A stretch of 64,000 nucleotides of DNA, taken from the NCBI GenBank assembly GCA_946807835.1, contig OX327700.1, positions 23,658,001 through 23,722,000 of the forward strand. Direction: 5' to 3'. Source of the stretch: Ailanthus altissimus (taxonomy: Eukaryota > Streptophyta > Magnoliopsida > Sapindales > Simaroubaceae). Shown piece by piece: positions 23,801 to 36,457 of this stretch. The first letter of the stretch is position 1; each line of letters starts with the position of its first letter. Below the pieces are notes generated by a model. That model was given only the letters and a program-made list of their open reading frames with translations, was not told the origin of the DNA and searched no databases. A program made the translations under genes and the position numbers.

Positions 23801-25562
23801 GAACTAGCCACAAAACTGACAATAGATAAAAAGGGTTGGGTTCATACAGGAGATCTTGGATATTTTGATGGGGATGGCCAGTTATATGTGGTAGACCGTA
23901 TCAAAGAGCTAATCAAGTACAAAGGTTTTCAGGTAACTTGTTGGTAATGGTTTAATGCAAGTGAAAATTTTCTGACACTTATGGTCTTGGATTGGATGGA
24001 AGGGAAAATGATTTATGCAGCCTACTCCTGGTTTAAGGTCAAGGCCTATTCAATTGAGCTTCTTTCTTCCCCTTACTTTGTGTGATTTCCTTAAATTGCT
24101 TGCTGTAAAATATCTGCAATTTGGAATGTTTGGATGGTTGTTTAACTTGCATGACTAACATTTTTCTCGGGTGCTCTCCCATTGCTTCTTGGATTATTTA
24201 AATTTTCTGTTTGCTAAAATCTGATTAAGACCCCTCAAAACTTTGTTTATCAAGTTGATGACATCATATTGGTAACTATTCTGCTATCTGGAAATGGGTA
24301 TGCCAAGAAATTTTCTGGTCCGTAACTTTATATCCCTGAACAACAGGCACAAGGCTATCTTCAACTTTTACTAATATGTTCTCCATTTCTGTGCCTTCTA
24401 TGTTTTCCATTAGATGTGTAGCTTTTGACTTGAGCTATTGCAGGTAGATGGATAATAGTTGATGCTTATATAACTTGGGGCAAATCTTGGTTACTTGACT
24501 TGAATTTTGATAAGCAATGTTTGTGCTGTACTATCTGGGGTCCAAGTTATTCGCAACCTAATTAGTTCTTAGGAATGACAATCAATATTTGTCTGCTAAT
24601 AATTTTCATTTGTTTCAATCACACTAGGTTGCACCCGCAGAGCTTGAGGGGCTGCTTGTTTCTCACCCTGAGATATTAGATGCTGTTGTTATTCCGTAAG
24701 TTGTACATTTATTATCCAACACTTCACTCTTAAAGGGAATGTTTATATGTTAATTCCTATCTAGTAAATGCACCATTGATATCTTGACGCATTTACATCC
24801 TTGTAGATTCCCTGATGCTGAATCTGGTGAGGTTCCAATTGCATATGTTGTTCGTTCACCCAACAGTTCACTTACTGAAGAAGATATTCTAAAGTTTATT
24901 GCTAATCAGGTAACGGGGCACAATAAATGGAAGCATGATTATTTGTAAAGAGGTCTGGTGATGCATTGTTGGTAGGATCTATTTATTTTTGGTTTCTTAA
25001 TTGTAGTCCTTGTATTTGTTCCATTTGAATTGGCTAAACTTGAGATTTAAATGATTTTAGAAAAATGAAAAGTTATGACCTTCCCAGATTACCATAAGTG
25101 GTATTTGTTCTACCAGAGGGGAGAATGTGATACGTCTTGTAAGATATGAGCACCTCTTCTCATTCATTAAAGTGTCTTAAGTTGTTATGCCTGACCTTCT
25201 GGACATTGCCTTCATCAAGTTTCTGGCTTTAACGCTTGGATTGTTATTGAAGAGGACCAAAACTGCAGCATTTTATCATCCAACATATGCTGTTTCCAAT
25301 TATGTTTCTTCTGCTTAGTCCTTTTTTCCCTAATCATATTTTCTTATTTGCCTACCTTGCTATAAAAGGTATAAATATGAAGAACACCCGATGCTTAAAT
25401 GATTCTATCTTACATCTTAACCAAATACTCTTCTTCTTTCTGTTACAGGTTTCACCTTATAAAAGATTAAGAAGGGTGACTTTCACAAACAGCATTCCAA
25501 AGTCTGCTTCAGGAAAAATCCTTAGAAGGGAGCTCATAGCAAAAGTACGATCCAAGATATGA
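20872..25562 (+). CDS. 4CLL7: 4-coumarate:CoA ligase-like acyl-activating enzyme (4CLL7 type)
   Basis: ANL-superfamily enzyme that forms an acyl-AMP and then the CoA thioester. Six exons: 20872-21888, 22409-22598, 23787-23932, 24628-24695, 24807-24909 and 25449-25562, all GT..AG with matching phase, giving 545 aa. The start is [12 protein letters not shown]; in-frame sequence further upstream has no convincing ATG. Motifs: P-loop [10 protein letters not shown] (199-208, LLYSSGTTG context), GYGMTETC at the start of exon 2, [16 protein letters not shown] (D425), YKGFQVAPAELE, and [11 protein letters not shown] with catalytic Lys531. The C-terminus ends RSKI, a PTS1-like tripeptide suggesting peroxisomal import. 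Arabidopsis 4CLL7 (At4g05160) is a peroxisomal enzyme active on medium-chain acids and jasmonate precursors; the length and N-terminus fit it better than true 4CL. Substrate assignment is inference. Confidence 0.95.
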
Positions 25563-25660
25563 ATTGAGAACATCCAGTGTCGTTGGCAAGAGTATTACTA
25601 ATAAGTTCTTTTCCTTCTAAGAATAACTCCATGTAATTTTAAGAATTATCATATTCCTGT

Positions 25661-25666
25661 AATAAA
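25661..25666 (+). terminator. Polyadenylation signal candidate
   Basis: AATAAA about 100 nt after the stop of the 4CL-like gene, within an AT-rich 3' region. Confidence 0.5.
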
Positions 25667-25699
25667 GGCAGAAAATCACTGCTAGTTCAAGCTGTTTTA

Positions 25700-26403
25700 C
25701 AAAGGGCCATAGACATTTATTGTCCTATGATGAAAAGGAGACAAATTACTGATTGAAGTAGAAATTGCGTTAGTTCACAAAGGAAAATGTAAGTTTTATG
25801 TTTGGCGGTTTATAAGTTTTGTGCCCATAGTAATTGTTAGTCTGTGTAGTCGACCTCTTTGCATGTAGGAAGTATAGTAGATGTGGTCATAGATTCGTAT
25901 TGCTTGGCTCTCAGAATTAAGATGAACTCTGCAAAAATTCTGCTAGATTAATGGTGCATTAAAATCTTGACTAACACATTTGGGGATTAGAACCCGTGAA
26001 CCTCAAATCAAATATACCTTTTAACACTGAGATAAGGATTTTGTGATTTTTTTTTTGTTTTTTTTGGGAAAGATGTTATGATGCAAAAGATTTTATGAAT
26101 CTCGAAAACATTATTAAGTAATTGGACGGAGTTGATGGATACAAAATACCCCAAGTGGATACATGATGGCTTGGCATTAAATTAAATAAAAGGGGTGCTA
26201 TTGGAAGTGTCTAGTTTTACAATGGCTTGATAACATTGTCAATTTCGAAAAATAACAATAATAACATTGTCAAATTTTGTGATTAAACCTATAAGCACTA
26301 AACATCAAATGCATGATCATGTCAAAAGTTAAAAGTTATAATATCAGTTGATTATAATTTTTCCTTTTTAATAAGACTTGATTATGAATCTTGAAAGCAA
26401 CAA
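25700..26403. other. Intergenic DNA
   Basis: Downstream of the 4CL-like gene up to the Tat-type element. No ORF or repeat is recognised. Confidence 0.6.
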
Positions 26404-26408
26404 TATTA

Positions 26409-27220
26409 TGGTTGCACTTGGGATTCGAAGATTCAAGTCCGAGCTTAGCCCAAAAAGGCTAAGTCTCAGAAGCTATTAAGCTTGACCCACAAAAATCTTT
26501 TGAGCCTAAAAGGCTCGAGATCACATGGTCAATGCCAAGTTCGGATAACTCCTCGACTCGGTTTATAAAGATTCATTGAGCCCAATAGTTATAAGACCAT
26601 CCAAATAGTCCAAAAGACTTGAATCTTAGCGATCGAAGGTCAATGATCCCTACATTCGAAATATACTATTCTCAAATGAGGAGGTGTAATTGGTTAACGA
26701 GCTCATACAATTGCCTTGATTGAGAATCTTTCTAGATCTAAGGACGACCCACAATAAAATATAGAGATGACACCAATAATCCTATGTTCCTCGACATACA
26801 TGAAGATAATTACCCATTACGTGCCTCACCACAAATTCTCAATTTTTTATCCTATTTTGAGACATGAAGGGGAAAATCGACCGGCCATAGAGCTTATAAA
26901 AGGAGGCCTAAGAGTCGCATGAAAAGGGTAAGGACAAATTTTCAAGCATAAAAATCCAAGGCAAGAACTTCTCTAAAAAAATTCTCTAAAATATTTTCAA
27001 AATTCTCTTAAGTTATAAATAATCTAACTTAAGCATTAAAGGGTTATTTCTGGAATAACCACAAATGCAGTCTAATCAAATTCTGTGAGTACAGGTAAGT
27101 TCCTAAAGGCAAACCTCAAGAAGACTACTTAGATAAAAGAGAGTCCACAATTTTCAAAAAGAAATCTCTTTGCAAACCGAGACCTTTATTTATGACCGAG
27201 AACATTGTTCGAGGTTATTA
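26409..27220 (+). repeat. 5' LTR of the Tat-type element
   Basis: About 812 nt, beginning TGGTTGCACTTGGG, collinear with 47147-47990. Shared words include GAGATGACACCA, TGTTCCTCGA and ATCCAAGGCAAGAACTT. A TATA box (TTATAAAAGG) sits at 26894-26903, giving plus-strand transcription. The many differences from the 3' LTR imply an old insertion. Confidence 0.8.
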
Positions 27221-28705
27221 GGACCAAGGTCAATAAATTAGCATAGTTTATGGGAAATGGTACAAGAAGCCATGGTGACAACTAACACATATCTTGATAA
27301 AAAATTCAACTAAGGGAAAGCTATGGTGTGTCTTAGGATGACAACTAAAGCGCAAAGAGGATCATAATACTAAGAACTCGAGAGGAATATAACGATGACG
27401 ATGTGCGTAAATTGGAAGCATGTTCCTAAAAAAAGAGATGATGGAGACACCAGCTGAAAACGAAGGTTGGAGAAAAAGTTATGGCAAAATAAAAAAGAGT
27501 TCACAGCAACAAAAAGAGAAGGAAGGTTATGAGGGAGTTGCTAGAAAAATTCCTCTAGCCCTATAAGAAGGCAAGAGGAAGTCAGAGGGAGAAAGATTTT
27601 AAGGCGAGCCCTGCCAATTCTCTATATGGGTAAATCACCATACCACAAGTGGACATTGCAAAACCTAATCGCTGGTACACCTATAATGAAAAACAAAAGT
27701 GGCTAGAGGGAGAGAGCCTCCAAGATTAGATAGAGTCACGATCGAAGGGCCAAAGATCATGATATTGGCTCAATGACAAAAACTGTACCATAATATAAGT
27801 TGAAGATTTTAGGCAAACTAGAAACTAAGTGCAATCATCAGACGATGAAGATCTTTATGAGAAGATGCTCAACATATACTGAGAGCCAAGCAAAACAGCA
27901 AAGAGGAAGAGGCTATCGAATAGCTGACCTTAGAAACTAAGGTCAAAGATTTGGAGAAGAAATTGAAGAAAGTAGTGAATAAAGCTCGGTCAATTGATAC
28001 ACAAGTTGAGCAACTTATCGAGTAGGAGTAAAGGTTTTTACTCATAGATGAACTAAGGGATATAGAGCTCTTGAAAAATTTCAGAATGAACGTGTTTCCA
28101 ATTAATGCAGGTACTATAGACCCTAACTATTCTATTGATATGGTTATCAATTTAGCAGCAATTGCAGAGCTCCATTTAGATATGCAAGTTATTCCACATG
28201 CACTTGGAGGGACAAACCCTGATGTGGTACAAATGGTTGAAGAAGAGAAGTATCACCTCTTTTAACCAGATGACCAACCTATTTTTATAGCACTTTTGAT
28301 GAGCTTGTAAGACGGCCAAAAACCTAAAACAGCTTAAAAAAATCAAATTACTCCAAAGCGTATCCTTGAAGGAATTCTTTAAATAGTTTCATAAAGGAGT
28401 CATAGCTCGAGGTATATGACTTGCAAATACCTCGAAGGTTTTAATGATTGGATTGTAACTAAATAGGTTCTAGTATTACTTACCTAATCGTACATCCTCT
28501 GCTAAGCAGCTACCTATGACAAAGCTTTTCATACATAAAGATGGAAGAGGAGTCCAAGATTGAGAGTTCAAGAGATCCCTTAACAAAGGAGATTATATAG
28601 AGAGAATAAAGAGAACTATTCCCCGCCCAATTAAGTACTTCAAAAGCAATCAACTTTAAAAAGAATGGTTAGAGGAAGAAATAGGATTAAAGACGAGGAG
28701 TCTTA

Positions 28706-30138
28706 TGACACGTCCAGAATATAGGAGTTATTCCCAAGTGCAGAATTGTCGAAGTAATAAATAACCCGATGAGAACGGGGTCGATCCACAGGAAAGTAGA
28801 ATTAAAATTACAAATTATAAACACTTTAAAGATAATTAATGCAGTATAAGATGTTTACAAATATTATTTTAATTAACCAATTCAAATAAAAAGCTAAGGT
28901 TATGGGGATTCACTCTTGGCATAAGAAGTAAGAATATATTTAATTTTTTTTTATAACTCAATTGGAGTCCTCACACAAAGGATGTTTCAACCGAAAAATA
29001 TAGCAATTAAAGTTCTTCATCATTTATATATTGATTAGTATTTATTTCTTTCAATTATTATACACCAAATCTTATAAATGGGTTCAAGTATTTATTATGC
29101 CAATTTTTATATTTGTCTACAATAAATCAAGACTCCCACTTTACAAGAAAAGGTTATATATACCAAATCTTGTAAATGGTTTCAAGAATTTATTGTGCCA
29201 AGTATTAAGTTTGTCAATAATAAATCAAGAATCACCACTTTAGAAGAAAGGGTATTAATTCTACAAACAAAATAAATACATCAAATATAAATTTGCATAA
29301 CTTAAAAATGAAGCATTAAATTTATGAATAAATATTAAACATATCTTATTACCTTACCAAGAGCTTCACCCTTTCACCTTAGCTTAAAGAAAATTATTTG
29401 GACATAATAAAACTAAAGAAAAAGAAAAGAAATGGAAGAAGAAATAACATGATTTTATAGTAAACAAGGGAAATAAATTTACAAAGAAATGGATACAAAG
29501 GACAAGTATTTTGAACTAAATTCTAACTTTCTAATTACATTCTTTTGGTATAAACAAGCCACCTATTTATAGAAAAACATGGATAAATCGAGACAAATTT
29601 GGAGGGAACCACTTGGTTGATGAAAGTCAAGAATGGTGGCAAAATAATTTGCATTCATTATCACTTGGGCACCCACTTGATTATCTAATTTGGAATTGAT
29701 GTGATCCGAATTAGCTGTCACTCAAAACATCAAAATTGTAAATAAGTATCTTATCTTTTCAAATTAAGTGATCTCATACATATTAGATACGTATTTCTAT
29801 AGTTATGGGCCAAATACTGATGACTGTTCAAATTGGGCCTATACTACAGATCAGTTCTGTTCTAGGCTATTTTTCACCCTCTAAACACTCGAATTTCCAA
29901 TGCTTTGTGAAATACAATATGTTACCCATTGAGTCATCTCTCCACAGGATCAAGAATAACCTCAATTGGATCTTTATGTAGAAAGTTATTCCTATTTTAC
30001 CGAACCTACCACAAAATAGTTAAAAGATAATTAAGTACAATATTGTAAATATACTTAAGTTAAGAAAATTAAATAGACTAGTAATATAAAACAATCATGT
30101 AAAACTCTTATTAAATGTGTAATTTCAAGTGTTCATCA
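28706..30138 (-). mobile_element. Solo LTR in gag, TSD TCTTA
   Basis: 1433 nt with TG..CA ends (TGACACGTCC...GTTCATCA) and an exact 5-bp duplication, TCTTA (28701-28705 and 30139-30143). Its reverse strand ends with a CTGTGGATCGACC phrase and a TTATTACTTCG phrase, like the 3' ends of the Athila-like LTRs at 31767 and 42252, so the sense strand is minus. No internal region. A truncated relative lies at 4531-5190. Confidence 0.85.
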
Positions 30139-30301
30139 TCTTACATCCCACTAAAGATCTCTCTAGATATCAAATATGAAGCAATCAAAGATAAAAGATT
30201 TCTTAATAAGTAATATGTAATCAGAACATTAGCATCTCTAGTAGAGTAAGAATAAGAAGTACGAGTTCTATTAAGAACATGATTACACCATAAGGAACTA
30301 T

Positions 30302-31767
30302 TGATAAGGGCAAATTTGTCATATATTTTCTCATGTTTTTATTATTGATACTTTATGATTTTATGAGAATAGATGGCTATTTATGTGCATTATTGTTATT
30401 TATAGGGACTTGAACGAAATTTAAAGAAAGAACGCAAAAGGAGCGAAAACAGGGACTAAAATGCAAAGTTTTCAAATTATGAGTCCAGCGCCCCAGCGCT
30501 GAAATAGTGATCGAAATAAGAAAAACGACCTGATTAAGTCGCGTCTAGCGCCCCAGCGGCAGACATTCACCGCCTCAGCGACGAGACAGCGCCCCAGCGC
30601 TATTAACATACCGCGCCAGCGGTGAAGCTGTTTTCATGCAGCGCCCCAGCGCCGAGATCCCACCGCTCCAGCGGTAATAGCTTTTTCACGCGTCGCCCCA
30701 GCGACAGATGCATAGCGCGCCAACGGTAGTGCGAGTCCTAGTCCGACGAGAATTGAGATTTTCAAGCTCATATCAATCCCTATATAAAGCCACTCGTTCC
30801 CAACCTTCAAGAAGGAATCCAAGACGACCCAAAAGCACCAAGAATATAGAGCACAAGTCTTGGAGAGCAATAGGAGCTTAATTGAAGCAACTTTAGAGAG
30901 AGATACAAGACGTTCTTCGGCATCAAGAGTTCCTAGGCAGCGCAATTAAGAGCAATTCGACGTCTATATCGGTTTGCTAATAATTGTATCATGATTTATA
31001 ATTATTTTTACTGCTGTTCTCTTGTAGCCATGAGCTAACTTATTTTCTAGGGTTAATATTTGAACTCAATATGTGCGCTTAAATTGCCATATCCTTTAGT
31101 AGTTAATAAACTTAGTCATTTATTATTTAAATTACTTGTGTTTAATGCTTCAATATATCTGGCCAATATATGGTGAATGAATTGGTAATATTTTGATAAA
31201 CTCGGAAGAGGAATCAATATATTTAGACCTAGGTAATTTGATGCATGATTGTAGAGTAACATTCAATGTTGCATATGCAAGTTTCAATTTAGGATAGGAA
31301 TATACCTAATTGGCATGTATGATCAATAAGACCTAATCTTAATGAATCTTAATTTATTACAAGTACCATAGGAATATAGGTATTTGGTAAATTAGGGTAT
31401 ACTTGCATGACCTTGGAAGAGGCTTGTGAATACATTAGTGTCTTGATCAATAATAAAGACTAAGTGAGTTAAATATTAGAAGATTAATCATTAAAAAGCA
31501 TATTGAGGGATAATATTAATCCTAGGTTTTCTCTACATTGCTATCACCTAATTTTCTTTACATTGTGTTTTTACTTTTATATTTTCTACATTCATTCTTG
31601 AATTTTTATTTTTTCTGAATAATTATTAGGAAGATATAATTTTAGTAATTGGTTAAAAAGAAAAAATTATCCCTGTGGGTTCGACATCCGACTTATTTAG
31701 TCTCTTTATTACTTGCATACGATAGTGTATACTTGCACTTAATTTATGATATAGAAATATCGCATCA
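30302..31767 (+). mobile_element. Solo LTR in gag with GC-rich hairpin array, TSD ACTAT
   Basis: 1466 nt, TGATAAGGGC...ATCGCATCA, with exact 5-bp repeats ACTAT at 30297-30301 and 31768-31772. A CG-rich block (30482-30735) carries repeated short palindromes such as AGCGCCCCAGCGCT and ACCGCTCCAGCGGT. It ends about 45 nt before a TATA box (TATATAAAG, 30781-30789). The 3' part shares the CTGTGGGTTCGACATCC phrase and general layout with the Athila-like LTR at 40914-42252. A third party deletion or recombination must have removed the internal region. Confidence 0.9.
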
Positions 31768-32005
31768 ACTATAATTACCTAAGGAAGTGGGTCGACCAAC
31801 TGATGAGTAAGGATTACCTCGATAAGTATAGAACTAATTGAGGACCCTAGGCTCCTACGAAAGAATAGAATTAAGAAATTGATTTTTCCCCATAAAAAAA
31901 GTTAACCATGATCATCATTGGAGAGCCGACGTTGGCAAGAGATTTCAATCACAAAGGAATATTATTCTTGATACTCTATAGTAAGATATCAGGTAATGCA
32001 ACCTT

Positions 32006-32520
32006 TTGACCTCAAAGAAACTAGGGATCCAAGAAGTACAGATAATGTTCACCAAGAAGGATACTAAAAAGATGAGCTACTCTCATAATGATACACTGGT
32101 AGTTATTATTCAAATGGCTGGAACCAATATAAATAGGGTCTTTAATGACATAGAAAGCTCAATGGACATTATATTCAATGAAGCGCTAGATGACCTCGAC
32201 TTTAAAAGCTTGAAGGTATAGAGAACTCAAATTCCATTTTATGGCTTCGAGGATGGTTGTGTAATGCTCTTAGGAGTCGTTATACTTTCTATATCATTAG
32301 GAGAGAAGCCATATATGAAAACAATAATAGTAGGTTTTATAGTAGTTGAGCAATAATCCCCTTCCAAGATTCTCATGGAGAGGCCTTTCATGAGGAACTT
32401 AAATGTAACAATGTCTATCTATTTTCTAAAGCTTAAGCTCCCCATACGAGAAAAAGTAAAAGTGATTTTAAAGAATCGGGAGATGGAGATGAGTTATTAT
32501 GGGACCTCGGCTAAAAAGAC
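32006..32520 (+). pseudogene. Retroviral-type aspartic protease of the Tat-type element
   Basis: HNDTLVVIIQMAG..RVFNDIESSMDIIFNEALDDL matches the gypsy protease pattern HDDALVV..V.DNGSSADILF.EA. The catalytic triplet D-(S/T)-G reads D-I-E (FNDIESS), so the active site is broken. It is followed by FYGFEDGCVMLLG and ILMERPFMRNLN, the flap and post-protease segments. The 32006-32221 piece is open; stops occur after it. Normally it would be part of a gag-pol polyprotein. Confidence 0.75.
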
Positions 32521-32559
32521 ATTCCACATTTCTTTAGTAGACCTGTGATAGTAGGAGAA

Positions 32560-35500
32560 ACTAAAGTCTTAGGAACCAGTGGGGGATCTAGTTGAAGTCC
32601 AATTGAGGAGGGACGCCCCTAAAAAGGTAGTCAAAATTGGATCTTAGTTGGGACCTAGGATTAAATAAAATCTCAGCTTCCTACTGAGGGAATTCTTGGA
32701 TATTTTTTTCTGGTCACATAAGGACATGTCAAGTATTGATCCTTTGTTAATCTTGTATAGAATAAACATTAGCTTAGCCTTTAAGCTTGTTAAGTAAAAG
32801 AGAAGACTTTTTAAGAAGAACAATGTAATAGCGGTCGTATATTGAAAAGCTATTATTGATGGGTGTAAATTAGACATATACTTAGACCTCAAGTTATCTT
32901 AAGAATTGTCAATTTTTGAGTAATTTAAGAGCCATTTATTCTTTGAATATTATTTTTACAAGATTTTATCATGATAAGATGAGAAATGAAAGAATTGGAG
33001 CAAAAATATAAATCGATACAATAAATTGCTATAGTATTAGTAAACAATACTATAAATAGTGATTTGCTACAGTGCCAATGCTAGGGCCTCCAAAACGAAT
33101 GCTGGTAGCGCAAATTTCAGTGTCTTCAACACTCTAGCGTCCAAAATAAACACACATGTATTCATATAGGATGAATGCCTCAGCGTTAAAGAATTGAAAG
33201 CTCCAATGTTGAAGAATGAAATCTCGAGCATTGGGCTGATTATATAAATTTCATATTTCGTCTCTAAACGAGAATTTTTGCACCTAACCTAACCCTAACC
33301 CATTTTCTCTCAATTATAACACATTCCTAACCCAAAAATCATTCCTACATTGTGTAATAAAAATATTTAAAGCTATTTTGGAGAGAGATTGCACAATCAA
33401 AAGTATTTTGGCTAATCATTGAAAGATTTAACCAAGCTCAAGGATTAATTGGAAGCCACAAAGCCTTTATAAAATTGGTTCGATCATGCTTATTATTGTC
33501 TTTAGCCATAAAACTCTTATCATATTGCTATAATTTTATTATCTAGGGTTATAGACTTGAACTTAATATGTGTACTTGATTTGTTTAATCCCATTATTAT
33601 GAACTCAATTTATTATTCAATTTGTTCGTTATTAATGCTTTGACAATGTTAAGAATAGTGACTGGATGATTAAGGAACACTTGGATAAACTTGAAAAAGG
33701 CATCCTAGTGTTTAGGCTTAGACAAATTGATACATGATTGTGGAATAACATCTACAAGTTTCAAATTATGATAGAAATAATTACCATATATGGTTAATAC
33801 AACTTGTTCATAATGAATCTTAATTAATTGTAATTACCATAGGAATATAAGTAATTAATAGATTGAGATATAGTCGGCCTACTATCAGAAATGGCTTGCA
33901 ATGAGTTTCGTGTTGTGATAAATAATTTTAATTGAGGGACTAATAATTGGGATAACTAAGCCATATTAAGAGATAACTATAGTTCTAGATACTCTTTATA
34001 TAGTTATGGTAAAGAAGGTCAATGAAAAGTAGAGGATGTGTTGGGACTTCATTAAATTGAATAAGGCATGTCTTAAAGATAGTTTTTCTCCACTTAAGAT
34101 TGATCAATTAGTTAACTCCACGTCTAGGTTCCCACTTCTCAGCTTTATGATGGGTTATTGAGCACAACTAAACAAAGATGTTCACTTTAAACATGAAGAA
34201 GACATCCTTCACCACCTATTAAAGGATTTACTATTACAACTTTATGCTCTTCAGGTTGAAGAATGTAAGGGACACTTATCAAAGGCTAGTTAATATGTTA
34301 CTCAAGCCACTAATCATATAAACAAGTTTACATTCACGACAAGATAATTAAGTCTATAGTATCAAAGGACCATGTTGTCGACCTTAGGAAAACCTTTGAG
34401 ATCCCAAAGAAGCATGATATGTAGCTAAACCTTGAGAAGTATTTATTTAAAGTAGAGTCGTTGAAGTTCTTAGAGTTATAGTTGGGCTAAAAGGTTATAG
34501 AGGCTAATCCAAATGAGGTAAAGGCTATCATAGAGATGAAATCTCTAAGCACTATCAAGGAAATACAAAGATTGGTAGGTAAAGTGACCGCCCTCAGCAG
34601 ATACATCTTCAAAGCTACTGACAAGTGCTTTAAGTTCTTTTAGACAATCAGGTGGTGTGAAAAGATGAAATGGGCCCCCTAGTACAAAAAGGCCTTCCAA
34701 TAGTTAAAAGCCTACCTAGCTTAACTGATCAACCTTGTCTTCATAAGGGCCAGGGATATTTTATTTATTTATATAGGTATTTCACCACATGTCATCCTCA
34801 TAAAGGATAAAGTTGAAGCTTAGAGACATATCTACATCGCCAATAAAGCCTTTATCGACCCCAAAAATAGATTTTCCCTAGCTAAGAAATTTGTGTTTCC
34901 ACTGGTGATGTTGGAAATGTAGCCGAGCCCATATTTCCAGGCTTACAACATAAATGTACTGACTGATTAAGTCCTCAAACAAATCTTACACTAGTTAAAG
35001 TTGCTAGGACAATTGGTTAAGTGGACCATCGAGTTTAATGAATTCAATGTGCAATACAAGCCACATACTATTATTAAAGGTCAAGCTCTAGTAAAACTTT
35101 ATGGGCGATTGACAATTTGGAAAGGCTACTATCCTACCAAAAATTTTCCCTGAGGACCCTCAAGGAACTCAACCAACTAAGAGCTCATCTTCTTTAATAT
35201 GGACCTTTTACATAAGAAAAGCATCTAATTCTCACGGATGTAAAGCTAGCATGGTCCTTATTAGCTCAAAAGGGGACAACCTAAGTTATATAGTTAGATT
35301 TAGTTCATGTGTCTAACAATAAAACAAGCTCTTCTAGTTAGACTCACAATTGTTAGGTCATTATCTGAAAAAAAAAAAGAGTCCTCGTCAAAAGTGATTA
35401 TCAACTAGTGGTAAATTAAGTAACGAAGGACTTCGAGGCTTATAGGAAGAATATGGTAGCCTATTTGCAAAAGCTGAAATAAATTAATAGCCTAGTTCAA

Positions 35501-35700
35501 AGAAGTGGAAATTTAGCAAATTCACATAACAATTACCATAGGGTAGATGTACTAGCTTGACTGGCTTTGACCGAGGATGTTAAAGTTCCTCGGTCTATGC
35601 CATTAGAGCTGGTTTCAAAACTAAGCATCTGAGAGATAGTATAAGAGGTCTTTCAAATCAATTCTAGCTCAAGCTAGGTTTATCAAATCAAGATGTACAT
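32560..35700 (+). pseudogene. Reverse transcriptase / RNase H of the Tat-type element
   Basis: Plus-strand sequence with many stops. 32670-32890 reads FFWSHKDMSSIDPLLILYRINI (compare DVFAWS.EDMPGI.P), leading to the RT N-terminus, where a truncated LTR (about 32897-34005) intervenes. RT resumes as VKKVNEK-x-RMC..DFIKLNKACLKDSFSP. The catalytic YVDD box reads YIHDK (about 34323), so one catalytic Asp is lost. Further on come LRKTFEI, VIEANPNEVKAI and AYLAQLI-like thumb and connection segments, then RNase H-like sequence with NINVLTD. Inactive. Confidence 0.75.
32897..34005 (+). mobile_element. Truncated Athila-like LTR inside the RT
   Basis: About 1.1 kb collinear with the LTR at 40914-42252, from GAGTAATTTAAGAGCC through the GGAGAGAGATTGCACAATC block to CTAGATACTCTTTATATAG. 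It lacks roughly the first 60 and last 200 nt of that LTR and has no clear target duplication. It separates RT coding blocks that would otherwise adjoin. Confidence 0.75.
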
Positions 35701-36457
35701 AAAAAGTGAGGCACTACCTTAGGATAAACATGAAGCTTAGTAGCTCATATACACCTCGGTGAGGTACACAGTGATTGATAGAGTTCTCTATCACTAAGGT
35801 CATTCTTATCCATACTTGAGGTACTAGGGGTTAGAGAAGGCTAACTATATACATAAAGTAATCCACAAAGGGGTTTATGATAACCAATTCAATTTTTTGA
35901 GTCCTCAACATACAAAAGCTCTTAAGTTCGGCTATTATTAGTCTATGCTCAGCAAGACACTAAGAAGCTCGTCCAAAAATATCATACTTACCAAATACAT
36001 GTTGACCACATACTCTCACCTCCTACGAACTTGAAGGTGATGTCGAGCCTTTGGCCTTTTGCACAATGGAAGATTGATTTGATTGGTTCATTACCCTGAG
36101 GATAGGGGTCGAAAAAATATGTTATTGTCGTTATCAACTACTTCACTAAATAGGTAGAAGTTAAGCCCTTAACAAAGATCACTAAGAAGAAATTATTAAC
36201 TTTGTTTTGAGAAATCTCATCTGCTAATTTAGTGTTCCCAATTTTATCATCATCGATAATGATAAATAATTTAACAATTATTCAAGATTTTTTTACTAAT
36301 GTCTCCCTATATAACTTTAATTCACCTCTCCAGCTCTCACGAAGTCTAACAGATATGTTGAGTATTTCAATAAGCTAATTGAAAAGTTGTTGAAGAAGAA
36401 ACTAGGTGAAAGAAATGGAGCTTGGGTAGAAGGCTTACTCAAGGTCTTATGGGCTCT
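35700..36457 (+). pseudogene. Integrase of the Tat-type element, N-terminal and core part
   Basis: After RNase H, plus-strand phrases follow the gypsy integrase order: RYTVIDRVLYH, then HTLTSYELEGDVEPLAF, ICYCRYQLLH near the first catalytic Asp region, FSVPNFIIIDND, and NKLIEKLLKKKLGERNGAWVEGLLKVLWA. Multiple stops. The frame breaks at 36457, where the Athila-like element begins, and continues at about 42258. Confidence 0.7.

Larger units (their letters stand above)
27240..31900 (+). pseudogene. Degenerate gag of the Tat-type element, split by two solo LTRs
   Basis: Coding-like plus-strand sequence with many stops. 28071-28265 is the longest open piece (64 codons, starts MKNFRMNVFPINAG). After the first solo LTR the frame resumes as SYIPLKISLDIKYEAIKDK, which resembles the TPLN..R..I..EI.D segment near the C-terminus of Tat gag. 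After the second it resumes as LRKWVDQLMSKDYLDKY, like the L..QIE.LI..GYL..Y phrase that follows the zinc knuckle. The zinc knuckle itself is not readable. Identification rests on these phrases and the position between the LTR and protease. Confidence 0.6.

Noticed and set aside
33278..33302. Telomere-like CCTAACCCTAACCC words (also near 36830 and 41288)
   Set aside because: They lie at the same place in three related LTRs and do not form a long CCCTAAA array, so they are part of the LTR.
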